Shown one piece after another: positions 35,501 through 45,068 of a stretch of 64,000 nucleotides of DNA. The translations under genes and the position numbers were made by a program. Below the pieces are notes generated by a model, which saw only the letters and a program-made list of their open reading frames with translations, was not told where the DNA came from and ran no database searches. Position 1 is the stretch's first letter. The number at the start of each line of letters is the position of its first letter. The DNA comes from Chloroflexi bacterium OHK40 (GTDB lineage Bacteria; Chloroflexota; Chloroflexia; Chloroflexales; Chloroflexaceae), in contig SFCB01000160.1 of NCBI GenBank assembly GCA_004367505.1, positions 25,056 to 89,055 of the forward strand. The letters are read 5' to 3'.

Positions 35501-35965
35501 TTAGCCGGCGACCAGTTCTTCCTGCACGAAACGCTCGCCGCCATCGACGAGCAGCCATGCAGCGAGATCGGCGGCCCGACCCGCGTGGACCGACACGATC
35601 ACAAAGGCGAAGCTGCTCCCCCCGATCGCCTGGGCGCCGACGCGGTCGCGCTCGGAGGGGATGGGGGGCGCATCAGGATGAGAGTGGTAGCAGCCCAGAA
35701 TCTCCAGGCCCCGCGCGCTGGCGGCCCGGTCGGCCCGCAGGTAATCGCGCGGATCGAGGTAGAAGCGGTCGCGGCGCGAATCGGGGTTATCGTGGTCGGA
35801 GAGCTGCACCTGGCCCGCCCAGCGATTTTCGAGCGGAAGCGCCTCTGTAGCCAGCTTCGCCTCGTCGTCGAGCGAGCCGAGCAGCAGGCCCACGCACTCA
35901 TCAGGGTAGGTTGCCTCGGCGTGGGCGGCCATCGCGCGAGCCGCCTCCTGGGACACTCGGAGCAT
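35501..35965 (-). CDS. mec: JAMM/MPN+ metalloprotease (Mec-like)
   Basis: The 154-aa protein has the complete JAMM zinc site: Glu23 in YPDECVGLLLG, then H94-S-H96 with S104 and D107 in CYHSHPDAPPIPSERD (HxHx7Sx2D). In Mycobacterium the Mec enzyme frees cysteine from CysO-cysteine, and in other bacteria JAMM proteins trim sulfur carriers after Gly-Gly. Both jobs fit here, because the carrier encoded next to it has a tail after Gly-Gly. It lies between cysM and cysO. Confidence 0.92.
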   Translation of the reverse strand: MLRVSQEAARAMAAHAEATYPDECVGLLLGSLDDEAKLATEALPLENRWAGQVQLSDHDNPDSRRDRFYLDPRDYLRADRAASARGLEILGCYHSHPDAPPIPSERDRVGAQAIGGSSFAFVIVSVHAGRAADLAAWLLVDGGERFVQEELVAG

Positions 35966-35993
35966 TGTGTTGTAACCTTATATGGGTACGGTA

Positions 35994-36950
35994 CTAGATA
36001 CCACCACCGTGCTCGAATCCCGGCTCCTCCCAGAAGCGCTCGCTCAAGTAACGGGCCGCGCTGTCGCAGAGGATGGTGACCACCACCCCCTGGCGCAACT
36101 CGCGGGCCACCCGCAGGGCGGCGGCCAGGTTGGCGGCGGCGGAGATGCCGACCAGCAGGCCCTCGCGGCGGGCGAGCCGGCGAGCCATCTCGAAGGCCTC
36201 CTCGCTGGAGACCTCCACCACCGCATCGGGCGCGGCGGGATCGTAGATCGCCGGGACATGGCGCGTGCTGGCCATATGCTTGACGCCCTCAAGCGCGTGG
36301 TAGGGGCCATCGGGCTGCACGGCGATCGCCTGGAGACCGGGGGCGAGCTCGCGCAGGCGGCGGGTAGTGCCCATAAAGGTACCACTGGTGCCGAGCGCGG
36401 CCACGAAATGGGTAACCCGCCCAGCCGTCTGCCGCCAGATCTCGGGGCCCGTCGTCTCGTAGTGGGCCAGGGGGTTCGCCGGATTGCTGTACTGGTCGGG
36501 GTAGAAGTAGCGCCCGGGCCCACGGGCCACGAGCTCGCGGATGGTGCTGATCGCCAGGTCCATCCCCTCGGCGGCCTCGGTGAGGATGAGCTCAGCCCCG
36601 AGCGCCCGCAGCGTGCGCACCCGCTCAGGGGTGGCATTGGCGGGCATCGCGAGCGTCACCCCATAGCCAAGAACGGCCGCGATCGTCGCGTAGGCGATCC
36701 CGGTATTGCCGCTAGTAGCATCGGCGATGCGCATGCCAGGGCGCAGTAGACCCCGGCGCTCGCCATCGCGGATCATCCAGAGAGCCGGGCGGTCCTTCAC
36801 CGAGCCGCCGAGGTTGTACCACTCGGCCTTGGCGTAGAGCTCCACGCCGACCGGCAGAGCCTCGTCCACACGGGCCAGGCGCAGCAGGGGGGTATTGCCG
36901 ATCAGCTCAAGGGGCGCGAAGAGGTTGGCCATCGTCTGCATGTCCGGCAT
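35994..36950 (-). CDS. cysM: Cysteine synthase, CysM/CysK family
   Basis: The roughly 318-aa PLP enzyme shows LIGNTPLLRLARV, the Schiff-base lysine in NLGGSVKDRPALWMI, the SGNTG loop in ADATSGNTGIAYATIAA, and GTSGTFMGTTRRLREL for the PLP phosphate. PYHALEGVKHM follows, a pattern of the CysM side of the family. With CysO, MoeZ and JAMM genes adjacent, it probably uses a CysO-thiocarboxylate sulfur donor. Several Met codons (36950, 36941, 36932) could start it; all overlap the end of the SufU-like gene. Confidence 0.92.
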   Translation of the reverse strand: MPDMQTMANLFAPLELIGNTPLLRLARVDEALPVGVELYAKAEWYNLGGSVKDRPALWMIRDGERRGLLRPGMRIADATSGNTGIAYATIAAVLGYGVTLAMPANATPERVRTLRALGAELILTEAAEGMDLAISTIRELVARGPGRYFYPDQYSNPANPLAHYETTGPEIWRQTAGRVTHFVAALGTSGTFMGTTRRLRELAPGLQAIAVQPDGPYHALEGVKHMASTRHVPAIYDPAAPDAVVEVSSEEAFEMARRLARREGLLVGISAAANLAAALRVARELRQGVVVTILCDSAARYLSERFWEEPGFEHGGGI

Positions 36951-37338
36951 GCGCACGCTGACGCTGATACGCCAGCACTGCCGCCTGCATCGTGTGGAGG
37001 GCGAGGGTGGCGCAGCGGGGGCGGGCCTGCACCACCTCACGGCCGAGTAGAGTGAGCACCGCCTCATCGTCCAGGGCGATCACAGCGGCCAGCGGGGCAC
37101 CCTGGAACTCCTCGGCAAGGAGCGAAGCGGCGGCCTGGCTGATGGTGCAGCCGCAACCCTCGAAGGACAGAGCGGCCACCCGCTCATCCGCCGGATCAAC
37201 CTTCAGATAGACCGTCACCCTATCGCCGCAGTCGGGGATGCCGCCCGGCAAGGTCACGTCGGCCTCAGCGAGCGGACCGTAGTGGCGGGGGCGCTCATAG
37301 TGGTCGAGGAGCCGGTTGATGATAGCCTGACGATCCAT
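36907..37338 (-). CDS. SufU/IscU-like Fe-S scaffold protein, second copy
   Basis: The 143-aa protein has the three cysteines of the SufU/IscU fold: PDCGDRVTVYL, GCGCTISQAAASLL and RPRCATLALHTM. It opens with RLLDHYERPRHYGPL. It differs clearly from the SufU encoded at 40.3-40.7 kb, with a Cys pair in GCGC where that protein has GRGC. Position at the start of the cysM-JAMM-cysO-moeZ run suggests sulfur transfer in that branch, but this is inference. Confidence 0.88.
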   Translation of the reverse strand: MDRQAIINRLLDHYERPRHYGPLAEADVTLPGGIPDCGDRVTVYLKVDPADERVAALSFEGCGCTISQAAASLLAEEFQGAPLAAVIALDDEAVLTLLGREVVQARPRCATLALHTMQAAVLAYQRQRAHAGHADDGQPLRAP

Positions 37339-37379
37339 GGCAACGCACCACATCCTGCGAGCAGCGGCGCTGGCTCGCT

Positions 37380-38231
37380 TCAGGCGCCCTTCTCGATCGG
37401 CAGGCCCACGCTATTGCCCCATTCCGTCCAGGAGCCGTCGTAGTTGCGCACCCTGGGGTAGCCGAGGAGGTAGGTGAGCACAAACCAGGTGTGCGAGGAG
37501 CGCTCGCCGATCCGGCAGTAGGCGATCACATCCTTCTCAGGGGTGACGCCCTGGCTCGCATAGAGCTCCCGCAACTCCTCGGGGCTCTTGAAGGTGCTAT
37601 CCTCCTTCACGGCCCTGGCCCAGGGGATATTGACGGCGGTGGGGATATGGCCGCCGCGCAGGGTGCCCTCCTGCGGATACTCGGGCATATGCGTACGCTC
37701 GCCGCTGAACTCCTGGGGGCTGCGCACATCCACCAGCGCGGTACCAGACTGGCGAATATGCTCGCGCACCTGGTCGCGGAAGGCCCGGATGGTAGCATCA
37801 TCGCGCTCGGGGGCGGTGTAGGTGCCACGCGGGTACGTGGGCACCTCACGGGTCAACTCGCGGCCCTCGGCCACCCACTTGGCCCGCCCACCATTGAGGA
37901 TACGCACGTCAGGGTGGTTAAAGAGCTTAAAGACCCAGAAGGCGTAGGTCGCCCACCAGTTATTCTTATCGCCGTAGAGCACCACCGTCGTATCGTTGCT
38001 GATACCCTTACTGGCGAGCAACTCAGCGAAGCGGGGGGCATCAAGGTAATCGCGCACGACGGGATCGTTGAGATCGCTCACCCAATCGATCTTCACCGCA
38101 CCGGGGATGTGTCCGGTATCGTAGAGCAGGATATCCTCGTTACTCTCAACCAGACGTACCTGGGGATCGTTCAGGTGATCGGCCACCCAATCTGTCTCCA
38201 CCAGCACTTCCGGGTGGGCATAGCCGCTCAT
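37380..38231 (-). CDS. Thiosulfate/3-mercaptopyruvate sulfurtransferase (tandem rhodanese)
   Basis: The 283-aa protein has two rhodanese domains. The first is inactive ([35 protein letters not shown], with Asp in place of the active Cys). The second is catalytic ([20 protein letters not shown], Cys followed by the RIGERS loop of thiosulfate sulfurtransferases). ATG 38231 is chosen because [20 protein letters not shown], the family opening, follows at once. It sits between the SUF genes and the CysO branch, so it may feed persulfide sulfur to either. Confidence 0.93.
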   Translation of the reverse strand: MSGYAHPEVLVETDWVADHLNDPQVRLVESNEDILLYDTGHIPGAVKIDWVSDLNDPVVRDYLDAPRFAELLASKGISNDTTVVLYGDKNNWWATYAFWVFKLFNHPDVRILNGGRAKWVAEGRELTREVPTYPRGTYTAPERDDATIRAFRDQVREHIRQSGTALVDVRSPQEFSGERTHMPEYPQEGTLRGGHIPTAVNIPWARAVKEDSTFKSPEELRELYASQGVTPEKDVIAYCRIGERSSHTWFVLTYLLGYPRVRNYDGSWTEWGNSVGLPIEKGA

Positions 38232-38344
38232 GGCGCGCTCCTTCGCTACATGCTGGCGCCACACCGTCCACGCGGTGCCGGGGGAGGGCCACGTTGCCCG
38301 CTCCCGGCGTTCCGCGCCGACGTTCGCGCCCAGCGTCCCACAGA

Positions 38345-38381
38345 TCAACGACGCCGGGTATTGTACCCCCGGCGTCGTTGA
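38345..38381 (-). terminator. Strong hairpin downstream of the Rieske gene
   Basis: TCAACGACGCCGGG and CCCGGCGTCGTTGA are perfect 14-base inverted arms around a 9-base loop. The hairpin begins 12 bases after the Rieske stop codon. There is no clear T-run, so it may be a pause or mRNA-end stabiliser rather than a classic intrinsic terminator. It divides the suf genes from the rhodanese gene. Confidence 0.6.
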
Positions 38382-38392
38382 AAGTCAAGTTC

Positions 38393-38710
38393 TTACGCAC
38401 CAAACTCAACAAATACCGTCGCACCCTCAACAAAGACGCGGTAAGTCGCGACGGGCTCAAAGGCGGGCAAGGTCCGGGGCGTACCGGTACGAACATCGAA
38501 GAGCGAACCGTGGAGCGGGCACTCCACGCAATACTCCTCGGGGTCGAACTCACCCGCACTCAGCGAGGCCTCGGCGTGGGAGCAGGTATCGTCGATCGCG
38601 TAGAGCTCGGTGCCCACCCGGAACACCGCCACCCGCACACCGTTCACGGTAAAAGCCTTCCCACGTCCCTCCGGAATATCGGCAAGCGTGCCGATCTGGT
38701 ATGTTGGCAT
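38393..38710 (-). CDS. Rieske [2Fe-2S] ferredoxin
   Basis: The 105-aa protein is a single Rieske domain with CSHAEASLSAGEF as the first Cys-x-His ligand pair and CPLHGSLFDVRTG as the second Cys-x2-His pair. It resembles the ferredoxin component of ring-hydroxylating dioxygenases, but no oxygenase is encoded nearby. Rieske genes at the end of suf operons are common in Actinobacteria and related groups. It may carry electrons for cluster assembly or be a substrate of it. Confidence 0.93.
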   Translation of the reverse strand: MPTYQIGTLADIPEGRGKAFTVNGVRVAVFRVGTELYAIDDTCSHAEASLSAGEFDPEEYCVECPLHGSLFDVRTGTPRTLPAFEPVATYRVFVEGATVFVEFGA

Positions 38711-38747
38711 AGCACCTCAGCGTTCGCGCCCTTCGCGTTCGCCACAC

Positions 38748-40163
38748 TCACCCGACCGACCCCTCCATCTCTAGCTGGATCAGCCGGTTGAGCTCGACGG
38801 CGTACTCCATAGGCAACTCGCGGGTGAAGGGCTCCATAAAGCCGAGCACGATCATCGAGAGCGCGTCGGCCTCAGGCAAACCGCGGCTCATCAGGTAGAA
38901 GAGTTGCTCCTCACCGATACGGCCAACCGTGGCCTCGTGCGCCAGGGTGCAGCGGTCCTCCTCAATCTCAATGAAGGGGATGGTATCGGAGGCCGAGCGC
39001 TCATCGAGGATGAGGGCATCGCAGTTCACATTGATCTTCGCGCCATAGGCGCCTGGGGCCACCTTCGCGAGACCGCGGTAGGTCGTCTTCCCGCCGTCCT
39101 TACTCACCGACTTATTGGTGATCCGGCTTGTCGTCTCCGGAGCCACGTGTACCATCTTCGCCCCGGCGTCCTGGTGCTGGCCACGGCCGGCGTAGGCCAC
39201 CGAGAGCACCTCACCGCGCGCCTTGCGGCCCATCAGGTACACGGAGGGGTACTTCATGGTGAGCTTGGAGCCGATATTGCCATCGACCCACTCCATGCTC
39301 GCCTCCTCGTGGGCCACGGCCCGCTTGGTCACGAGGTTGAAGATGTTATTGGCCCAGTTCTGGATGGTGGTATAGCGGAACTTCCCGCCCTTCTTGACGA
39401 TCACCTCCACCACCGCCGAGTGGAGCGAGTTGGTGGAGTAGATCGGCGCGGTGCAGCCCTCGATATAGTGGGCCTCGGCGCCCTCCTCGATGATGATCAG
39501 CGTCCGCTCGAACTGGCCCATGTTCTCCGCGTTGATGCGGAAGTAGGCCTGGAGCGGGATGTCCACCTTCACCCCGGCCGGCACGTAGACGAAGGAGCCG
39601 CCCGACCAGACGGCGGTGTTCAGGGCGGCGTACTTGTTGTCGGCGGCAGGGATGATCGTGCCAAAGTACTGCTTAAAGACCTCCGGGTGCTCCTTGAGCG
39701 CCGTGTCGGTATCAAGGAAGATCACCCCGAGCTTCGCCCACTCCTCACGCAGCGAGTGGTAGACCACCTCAGACTCGTACTGGGCACCGACACCGGCGAG
39801 GAACTTGCGCTCGGCCTCGGGGATGCCCAGCTTCTCGAAGGTATTCTTGATCTCGGCCGGCACCGCGTCCCAATCGGTCTGCGGACGCTCACCGGCTCGT
39901 ACGAAATAGTGGATCTCGTCGTGGTTGAGCTCGGCTAACTCGGGGTTGGCCCACATCCCGGCCAGCGGCACCGGCTTCTGGTTGAAGATCTCCAGCGCCC
40001 GCAGCCGCCGCTTGAGCATCCACTCGGGCTCGCCCTTCATGCCGGAGAGCTCACGGACCACCTTCTCGTTCAGGCCCTTGGGGGCCTTGAAGAGATAGTT
40101 CTCCTCGTTGCGAAAGCCGTACTTGGAGTAGTCAAACTGCAGGTTGGTTGCCTCTGCGACCAT
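38748..40163 (-). CDS. sufB: Fe-S cluster assembly protein SufB
   Basis: The 471-aa protein has the SufB beta-helix core: [37 protein letters not shown], and [19 protein letters not shown]. The C-terminus [20 protein letters not shown] is characteristic, here beginning [11 protein letters not shown]. SufB forms the SufBC2D scaffold on which Fe-S clusters are built. Cys in EGCTAP and [11 protein letters not shown] match conserved positions. A 161-bp gap to sufU upstream has a CCAGGAGCCAG-like direct repeat and no gene. Confidence 0.97.
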   Translation of the reverse strand: MVAEATNLQFDYSKYGFRNEENYLFKAPKGLNEKVVRELSGMKGEPEWMLKRRLRALEIFNQKPVPLAGMWANPELAELNHDEIHYFVRAGERPQTDWDAVPAEIKNTFEKLGIPEAERKFLAGVGAQYESEVVYHSLREEWAKLGVIFLDTDTALKEHPEVFKQYFGTIIPAADNKYAALNTAVWSGGSFVYVPAGVKVDIPLQAYFRINAENMGQFERTLIIIEEGAEAHYIEGCTAPIYSTNSLHSAVVEVIVKKGGKFRYTTIQNWANNIFNLVTKRAVAHEEASMEWVDGNIGSKLTMKYPSVYLMGRKARGEVLSVAYAGRGQHQDAGAKMVHVAPETTSRITNKSVSKDGGKTTYRGLAKVAPGAYGAKINVNCDALILDERSASDTIPFIEIEEDRCTLAHEATVGRIGEEQLFYLMSRGLPEADALSMIVLGFMEPFTRELPMEYAVELNRLIQLEMEGSVG

Positions 40164-40324
40164 TGTATCTTTCTCCTATGAAGAACCCGGAACTGGCCAG
40201 TACCAGGAGCCAGAGGTCAGGAGCCAGCTGTCAGGGACGAAGATCACCGAGCCGGGCGCCGAAGCGCAGGAACCTGATAGCGCTGTGACCCATCACTGCC
40301 ACTGGCTCAGACAGTTCGTGGCTC

Positions 40325-40720
40325 TCACAGCTCATCGTCACTCACCTGACCCACCCCATACAACCCGGCCTTGAGAGTCTTGAGCGAGAGCAGCGCGCAC
40401 TTGAGCCGGGTGGGGTTCTTACTGAGCGGGATACCGATCAGCGCAAGCAGATCGTCCTTGCGATACGCCCTCGCCTGCTCAACCGACATCCCGCGCAGCT
40501 CATCGGTTAGCATGGAGGCCGAAGCCTGGCTAATCGCGCAGCCCCGGCCCGAGAAGCGGACATTGGTGATCACTCCATCCTCGATCAGCAGATCGATCCG
40601 CACCCGGTCGCCACAGAGGGGGTTATGCTCCTCGTGGCTCACCGAGGCGCCCTCGATCGTGCCGAAGTTGTGCGGGTGCCTGGCGTGCTCGAGGATCTGC
40701 TCGCGGTACATGTCGTCCAT
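40325..40720 (-). CDS. sufU: SufU sulfur-transfer protein
   Basis: The 131-aa protein shows the three zinc-ligand Cys of SufU in NPLCGDRVRI, GRGCAISQASASML and RLKCALLSLKTL, with DELRGMSVEQARAYRKDDL between them. The start reads DMYREQILEHARHPHNFG, the standard opening. SufU accepts persulfide sulfur from SufS and passes it to SufBCD. It lies 11 bp after sufS, its direct partner. Confidence 0.95.
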   Translation of the reverse strand: MDDMYREQILEHARHPHNFGTIEGASVSHEEHNPLCGDRVRIDLLIEDGVITNVRFSGRGCAISQASASMLTDELRGMSVEQARAYRKDDLLALIGIPLSKNPTRLKCALLSLKTLKAGLYGVGQVSDDEL

Positions 40721-40731
40721 GGCCGTCCTGT

Positions 40732-41973
40732 CTACCGAAACATCCTCCGCGCCTTCTCAATCCCGGCCACCAGGCGGTCCACCTCTTCGGGGATGTTGTA
40801 GATATAGAAGCTGGCGCGCGTGGTTGCCGGCACATCCAGATGGCGGTGCAGGGGCTGGGTACAGTGGTGCCCGGCGCGCACCGCCACGCCCTCGCCGTCG
40901 AGCACGGCGGCGAGATCGTGGGGGTGAACCCCCTCCAGGGCGAAGCTCACAGCAGCGCCGCGCTCCCGGGTATCGCGCGGGCCAACGATCGTCAGGCCGT
41001 CCACGGCGCCGAGCCGTTCCAGGGCGTAGGCGAGCAACTCGTGCTCGTGGCGCTGGATGGCCTCCATGCCGATCGCGCTCAGGTAGTCAACCGCCGCGCC
41101 GAAGGCGATCGCCTCACCGATCGCCGGCGTGCCGGCCTCGAAGCGAGCGGGCACATCGGCGAAGCTGCTCTGGTCGAGCTCCACCACCTTGATCATCGAG
41201 CCACCGCCGAGGAAGGGAGGCATGGCATCGAGCAATTCACGGCGACCCCAGAGCGCGCCGATCCCGGTGGGGGCACACATCTTATGGCCGCTGAAGGCCA
41301 GGAAGTCGCACCCCAGCGCTTGTACGTTCACCGGCATATGCGGCACGCTCTGGGCGCCGTCCACCACGACAATCGCCCCGACAGCGTGGGCGCGCTCGGC
41401 GATCTGGCGCACCGGGTTGATGGTGCCAAGCACATTCGACTGATGGGCCAGGGCCACGACCCGGGTACGGTCGGTAAGCCTGGTATCGAGCTCATCGAGC
41501 ACCAGGCGGCCCTCACCATCGAGCCCCAGGTAGTCGATCACGGCGCCGGTACGCCGGGCGATCAGCTGCCAGGGCACGATGTTGGAGTGGTGCTCCATCA
41601 GCGTAAGCAGGATCCGGTCGCCGGGGCGCAGATTGGCGCCACCCCACGCGTTCGCCACCAGGTTCAGCGCCTCGGTGGTATTGCGCGTAAAGACAACCTC
41701 ACGGGGCGAGGCCGCCCCGATGAAGCTGGCCACCTTCCCACGGGCCCGCTCGTAGGCAAAGGTCGCCTCTTCGCTGAGCCGGTAGACGCCACGGTGGACA
41801 TTGGCGTTATAGCGCCGGTAGTAGTCCTCCAGGCAATCGAGCACCTGGCGGGGCTTCTGCGACGAAGCCCCGCTATCGAGAAAGGCCAGGGGCTTGCCGT
41901 TCACCTCCTGCTGGAGGATGGGAAACTCGCGGCGGATGGCGAGCACATCAAACTGGGTGAGGGTGGGAGCCAT
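40732..41973 (-). CDS. sufS: SufS group II cysteine desulfurase
   Basis: The 413-aa PLP enzyme converts cysteine to alanine and forms a persulfide. FLDSGASSQKPRQVLDCLED opens it, VFTRNTTEALNLVANAWGG and VALAHQSNVLGTINPV form the PLP pocket, FLAFSGHKMCAPTGIGALWG holds the Schiff-base Lys, and VRAGHHCTQPLH holds the catalytic Cys. The layout is that of SufS, not IscS. It is followed directly by sufU. Confidence 0.97.
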   Translation of the reverse strand: MAPTLTQFDVLAIRREFPILQQEVNGKPLAFLDSGASSQKPRQVLDCLEDYYRRYNANVHRGVYRLSEEATFAYERARGKVASFIGAASPREVVFTRNTTEALNLVANAWGGANLRPGDRILLTLMEHHSNIVPWQLIARRTGAVIDYLGLDGEGRLVLDELDTRLTDRTRVVALAHQSNVLGTINPVRQIAERAHAVGAIVVVDGAQSVPHMPVNVQALGCDFLAFSGHKMCAPTGIGALWGRRELLDAMPPFLGGGSMIKVVELDQSSFADVPARFEAGTPAIGEAIAFGAAVDYLSAIGMEAIQRHEHELLAYALERLGAVDGLTIVGPRDTRERGAAVSFALEGVHPHDLAAVLDGEGVAVRAGHHCTQPLHRHLDVPATTRASFYIYNIPEEVDRLVAGIEKARRMFR

Positions 41974-42046
41974 ATGCCTGCTCCATGCACCATGCCAGCG
42001 GCGGCGTACCGGTCGGCCCGGCCCCGGGCATAGTGCATGCTGCCTA

Positions 42047-43255
42047 TCAGATCTTCCCTTCGATCAGCGCCTCCAGCTCCCTGCGCAGCTCCTCCAGGGG
42101 GATCGTATCCAGGGCCGGGTTGAAGAAGCCCATCACGATCATGCGCTTGGCGTCGGCCTTTGAGATGCCGCGCGACTGCATGTAGAAGAGCTGCTCTTCC
42201 TCGACATCACCGCTGGTGGAGGCGTGGCCGCCCTTGATCACGCTATTGGTATCGATCTTCAGCCCGGGGATCGAGTCGTTGCGAGCCTTCGGGCTGAGGT
42301 GGAGCGCGTGCTCCTCCAGGCGCGTGCTGGTCGAGCTGGACTCGCGCTCGATCTTGATCATGCCGTCGAAGACGCTATAGCCGGTGTCGTTCACCACCGT
42401 CTTGAACTGCATAAAGCTCTCGGCGCTATGGCCCACGTGGCGCAGCCAGGGCGCGGAGAGCAGCGTCTGGGTGCCGCTGGCGAAGGTGGCACCGAGCCAG
42501 TTCACGCGCGAGCCATCGCCCTTCAGCGTTGTCTCGGCCTCGATATGCTGCACCTGGCCACCCAGGGCAATCGAGGTCCACTCAGCGTCGGCATCACGAT
42601 CGAGCAGCAGCCGCTGCCCGCCAATGTGGTAGACCCCACCACCCCAGCGCTGGACGGAGATAAAGCGCACCTTGCTCCCGGGGCCAGCGAAGATCTCGCT
42701 CACGGGGGCAGCGAGCGCGGGCGCCAGCTGATCAGGTCCAACGAAATCTTCGATCACCGTCACCTGGGCAGTGGCCTCAACGATCACGAGCGTGCGCGGG
42801 AAGGTCGTACGGCTCCCCTCGGGGAGGGTGTAGCGCACGTGGATGGGCGCCTCGGCGGCCACGCCCCGGGGCACATAGACGAAGGCCCCGTCCTGCCAGA
42901 GGGCTGCCCGCAGCGCGCTGAACTTGTGCTCCAGGGGCGGCACGGCGGCATCGAGGTACTGGCGGATGAGTTCGCCGTGGCTTGCGAGAGCCTGGCGCAG
43001 CGGCTTCACCACTACCCCCTGAGCCGCCATCGCCTCGTCCCACACAACGGACAGCGCGACGCTGCCCGGGACCACACTGAGGGCATCGGCGTCCAGGCCG
43101 CTCAGATCGGTGCGGCGCCAGACGGGCGGCGCGGCCTGGGCAAAGAAGGACCAGGCCGTCTCACGGCGCTCGATCAGCCAGGCGGGCTCACCGGCGGCCC
43201 GGGCACGGCCGGCGATCGTATCGGCGGTCAGCTCCTTCAGCATCAGCGGTAGCAT
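42047..43255 (-). CDS. sufD: Fe-S cluster assembly protein SufD
   Basis: The roughly 402-aa SufB paralogue has FVYVPRGVAAEAPIHVRYTL, WTSIALGGQVQHIEAETTL and a C-terminus beginning EEEQLFYMQSRGISKADAKR. It completes the SufBC2D complex and is needed for iron acquisition. The start codon overlaps the sufC stop (TGATG); a GTG one codon upstream is also possible. Confidence 0.95.
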   Translation of the reverse strand: MLPLMLKELTADTIAGRARAAGEPAWLIERRETAWSFFAQAAPPVWRRTDLSGLDADALSVVPGSVALSVVWDEAMAAQGVVVKPLRQALASHGELIRQYLDAAVPPLEHKFSALRAALWQDGAFVYVPRGVAAEAPIHVRYTLPEGSRTTFPRTLVIVEATAQVTVIEDFVGPDQLAPALAAPVSEIFAGPGSKVRFISVQRWGGGVYHIGGQRLLLDRDADAEWTSIALGGQVQHIEAETTLKGDGSRVNWLGATFASGTQTLLSAPWLRHVGHSAESFMQFKTVVNDTGYSVFDGMIKIERESSSTSTRLEEHALHLSPKARNDSIPGLKIDTNSVIKGGHASTSGDVEEEQLFYMQSRGISKADAKRMIVMGFFNPALDTIPLEELRRELEALIEGKI

Positions 43256-44034
43256 CACGCAGCCCCCGCCAGCTCTTCGCGCAACCAGTCGTAGCCCTTC
43301 TCCTCAAGCTCAAGGGCGAGCTCGGGGCCACCATCGCGCACGATCCGGCCATCCATCATCACCGAGACGAACTGGGGCTTGATATAGTTGAGCAGGCGCT
43401 GGTAGTGGGTGATCACCAGCGCGCCCATGCTGGGGCCAGCCAGCCGGTTCACACCCTCGGCCACGATCCGGAGGGCATCGATATCGAGGCCGGAGTCGGT
43501 CTCATCCATCACAGCCATACTCGGCTTGAGCAGCGTCATCTGGAGGATCTCAAGGCGCTTCTTCTCACCGCCGGAGAAACCTTCGTTGAGGTAGCGGCGG
43601 GCGAAGCTCTCGTCCATCTCCAACTGCTTCATGCCCTCGCGCAACTGCTTGCGGAACTCGGCCACCGGAATCGCGGTCGCCTTCGGGTCCTGGCCCTCCT
43701 GGGCCCGGTGAGCATTGATTGCCGCTCGCAGGAAGTTGGCCACCGTCACGCCGGGCACCGCCACCGGGTACTGAAAGGCGAGAAAGAGGCCCAGCTTGCT
43801 CCGCTCATCGGGCTCAAGCTCGAGCACATTGTGCTCCTTGTACCAGATCTCACCGCCCGTCACCTCATACCCGGGGTGACCGGCGATCACATGGGCCAGG
43901 GTGCTCTTGCCGCTCCCGTTGGGGCCCATAATCGCGTGGATGGTCCCGGCGCGCACGGTAAGGTTGACACCCTTGAGGATCTCCTTCTCACCGATGCGTG
44001 CCTGGAGATCGTGAATAACCAGATCGCTGCTCAT
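43255..44034 (-). CDS. sufC: SufC ATPase
   Basis: The 259-aa ABC-type ATPase of the SUF system has Walker [17 protein letters not shown], signature [14 protein letters not shown] and Walker [19 protein letters not shown], with the SufC-typical [20 protein letters not shown] after it. ATP hydrolysis drives rearrangement of SufB-SufD during cluster assembly. It is the first structural gene of the suf operon, 95 bp after sufR. Confidence 0.97.
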   Translation of the reverse strand: MSSDLVIHDLQARIGEKEILKGVNLTVRAGTIHAIMGPNGSGKSTLAHVIAGHPGYEVTGGEIWYKEHNVLELEPDERSKLGLFLAFQYPVAVPGVTVANFLRAAINAHRAQEGQDPKATAIPVAEFRKQLREGMKQLEMDESFARRYLNEGFSGGEKKRLEILQMTLLKPSMAVMDETDSGLDIDALRIVAEGVNRLAGPSMGALVITHYQRLLNYIKPQFVSVMMDGRIVRDGGPELALELEEKGYDWLREELAGAA

Positions 44035-44128
44035 GTGCTCCTCATACCCAATGACAGGGTTCCAATGTGTGTGACAACCAAGAGCAGAGCTGCGCTAGCG
44101 CGCTAGCAGCAGCCGGAGTGGAGCGAGC

Positions 44129-44785
44129 CTAGCTCCGCTCTACCGGAGTGAGGGGAATGTCGCCACTGCGCACGACGAAGCGACAGGTATGCGCGCCTTC
44201 GCGGATCGTGCTCTCCAGAGCGAGCTTCTCACCGAGCACATACTCGATCATCTGCCGCTCCATCGAGCAGACCTCCGGGTAGTCCTGGGCGACATCGTAG
44301 AAAGGGCAGGCGAAGAGGCGAATGCCATCGCCGGCCTCGGCAACTTCGGCGGGGACACCACGAAGCTCGAGCAGGCGGCGCAACTCGTCCAGCCGGGCGC
44401 CCACATCGGTGCCGGCCATCCGATCGGCATACTCATCGGCGAGGCGACGGCTGACGCGCTCGAGGATCTGCTCCACCTTGTCGGGGCCTTCGAGGGCGAT
44501 CAGCTCCCGCAGCAGTCCAGTGATCAGGCGATCGTACTGCTTGGGGAAGCGGCTGCGGGCCTCATCGCTCAAGGTGTAGACCAGGCGCGGCCGGCCGGGG
44601 CCGTGACGCTCGGTACGTGCCACCACCAGGCCCTCGGCCTGCAGATGGACGAGATGGTCGCGCACGGCGGTGGCGCTTACCCCGAGCAAGGCAGCGAGAT
44701 CCTTGACCGTCGCCTCGCCGTTGCGCTGGAGGTAGCTTAAAATCTGCCCCGCCGGACTTGCGGCGGCATAGCCAATTACAAGCAT
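44129..44785 (-). CDS. sufR: SufR-like Fe-S-sensing transcriptional repressor
   Basis: The 218-aa protein has an N-terminal winged helix (ATVKDLAALLGVSATAVRDH; then LVHLQAEGLVVARTERHGPG). A C-terminal sensor carries three conserved cysteines, C160, C173 and C201 (LFACPFYDVAQDYPEVCSME; HTCRF), the cluster-ligand pattern of SufR. SufR represses the suf operon when it holds a [4Fe-4S] cluster. ATG 44785 is chosen over starts inside the palindrome upstream. The 28-bp palindrome at 44838-44865 is the likely operator. Confidence 0.9.
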   Translation of the reverse strand: MLVIGYAAASPAGQILSYLQRNGEATVKDLAALLGVSATAVRDHLVHLQAEGLVVARTERHGPGRPRLVYTLSDEARSRFPKQYDRLITGLLRELIALEGPDKVEQILERVSRRLADEYADRMAGTDVGARLDELRRLLELRGVPAEVAEAGDGIRLFACPFYDVAQDYPEVCSMERQMIEYVLGEKLALESTIREGAHTCRFVVRSGDIPLTPVERS

Positions 44786-44837
44786 AGTCGCAATCCTCCG
44801 AACTACTATGAGTCTACCAGCCTTCGGCTGTTTTGTC

Positions 44838-44865
44838 AATAAAGTAAGCAAATACTTGCTTTATT
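44838..44865. promoter_or_regulatory. 28-bp imperfect palindrome upstream of sufR (operator candidate)
   Basis: The site begins AATAAAG and ends CTTTATT with inner AAG/CTT and GC symmetry; 22 of 28 positions are symmetric. It is AT-rich in a GC-rich setting and ends 53 bases before the sufR start codon. It is the best candidate for autoregulation by SufR. It does not contain the CAAC-N6-GTTG core described for cyanobacterial SufR. Confidence 0.6.
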
Positions 44866-45068
44866 CACACCCTGACGTGTAGGATGGGCAACCGGGAGTA
44901 GCGTCGGCGCCGCACGACCCGCGCATGCCCGGGGAGCACACCGACATAACCTGGCCAGATTACCTGTAACTATGTAATCACGGCTATGCTACACTGGAGC
45001 TGCGTCCACAGGACCAGAGCAGAGCGGGTGGCCGGTTGCCGCGGCTGTACCCGCCGGAGGAGGGAGCG

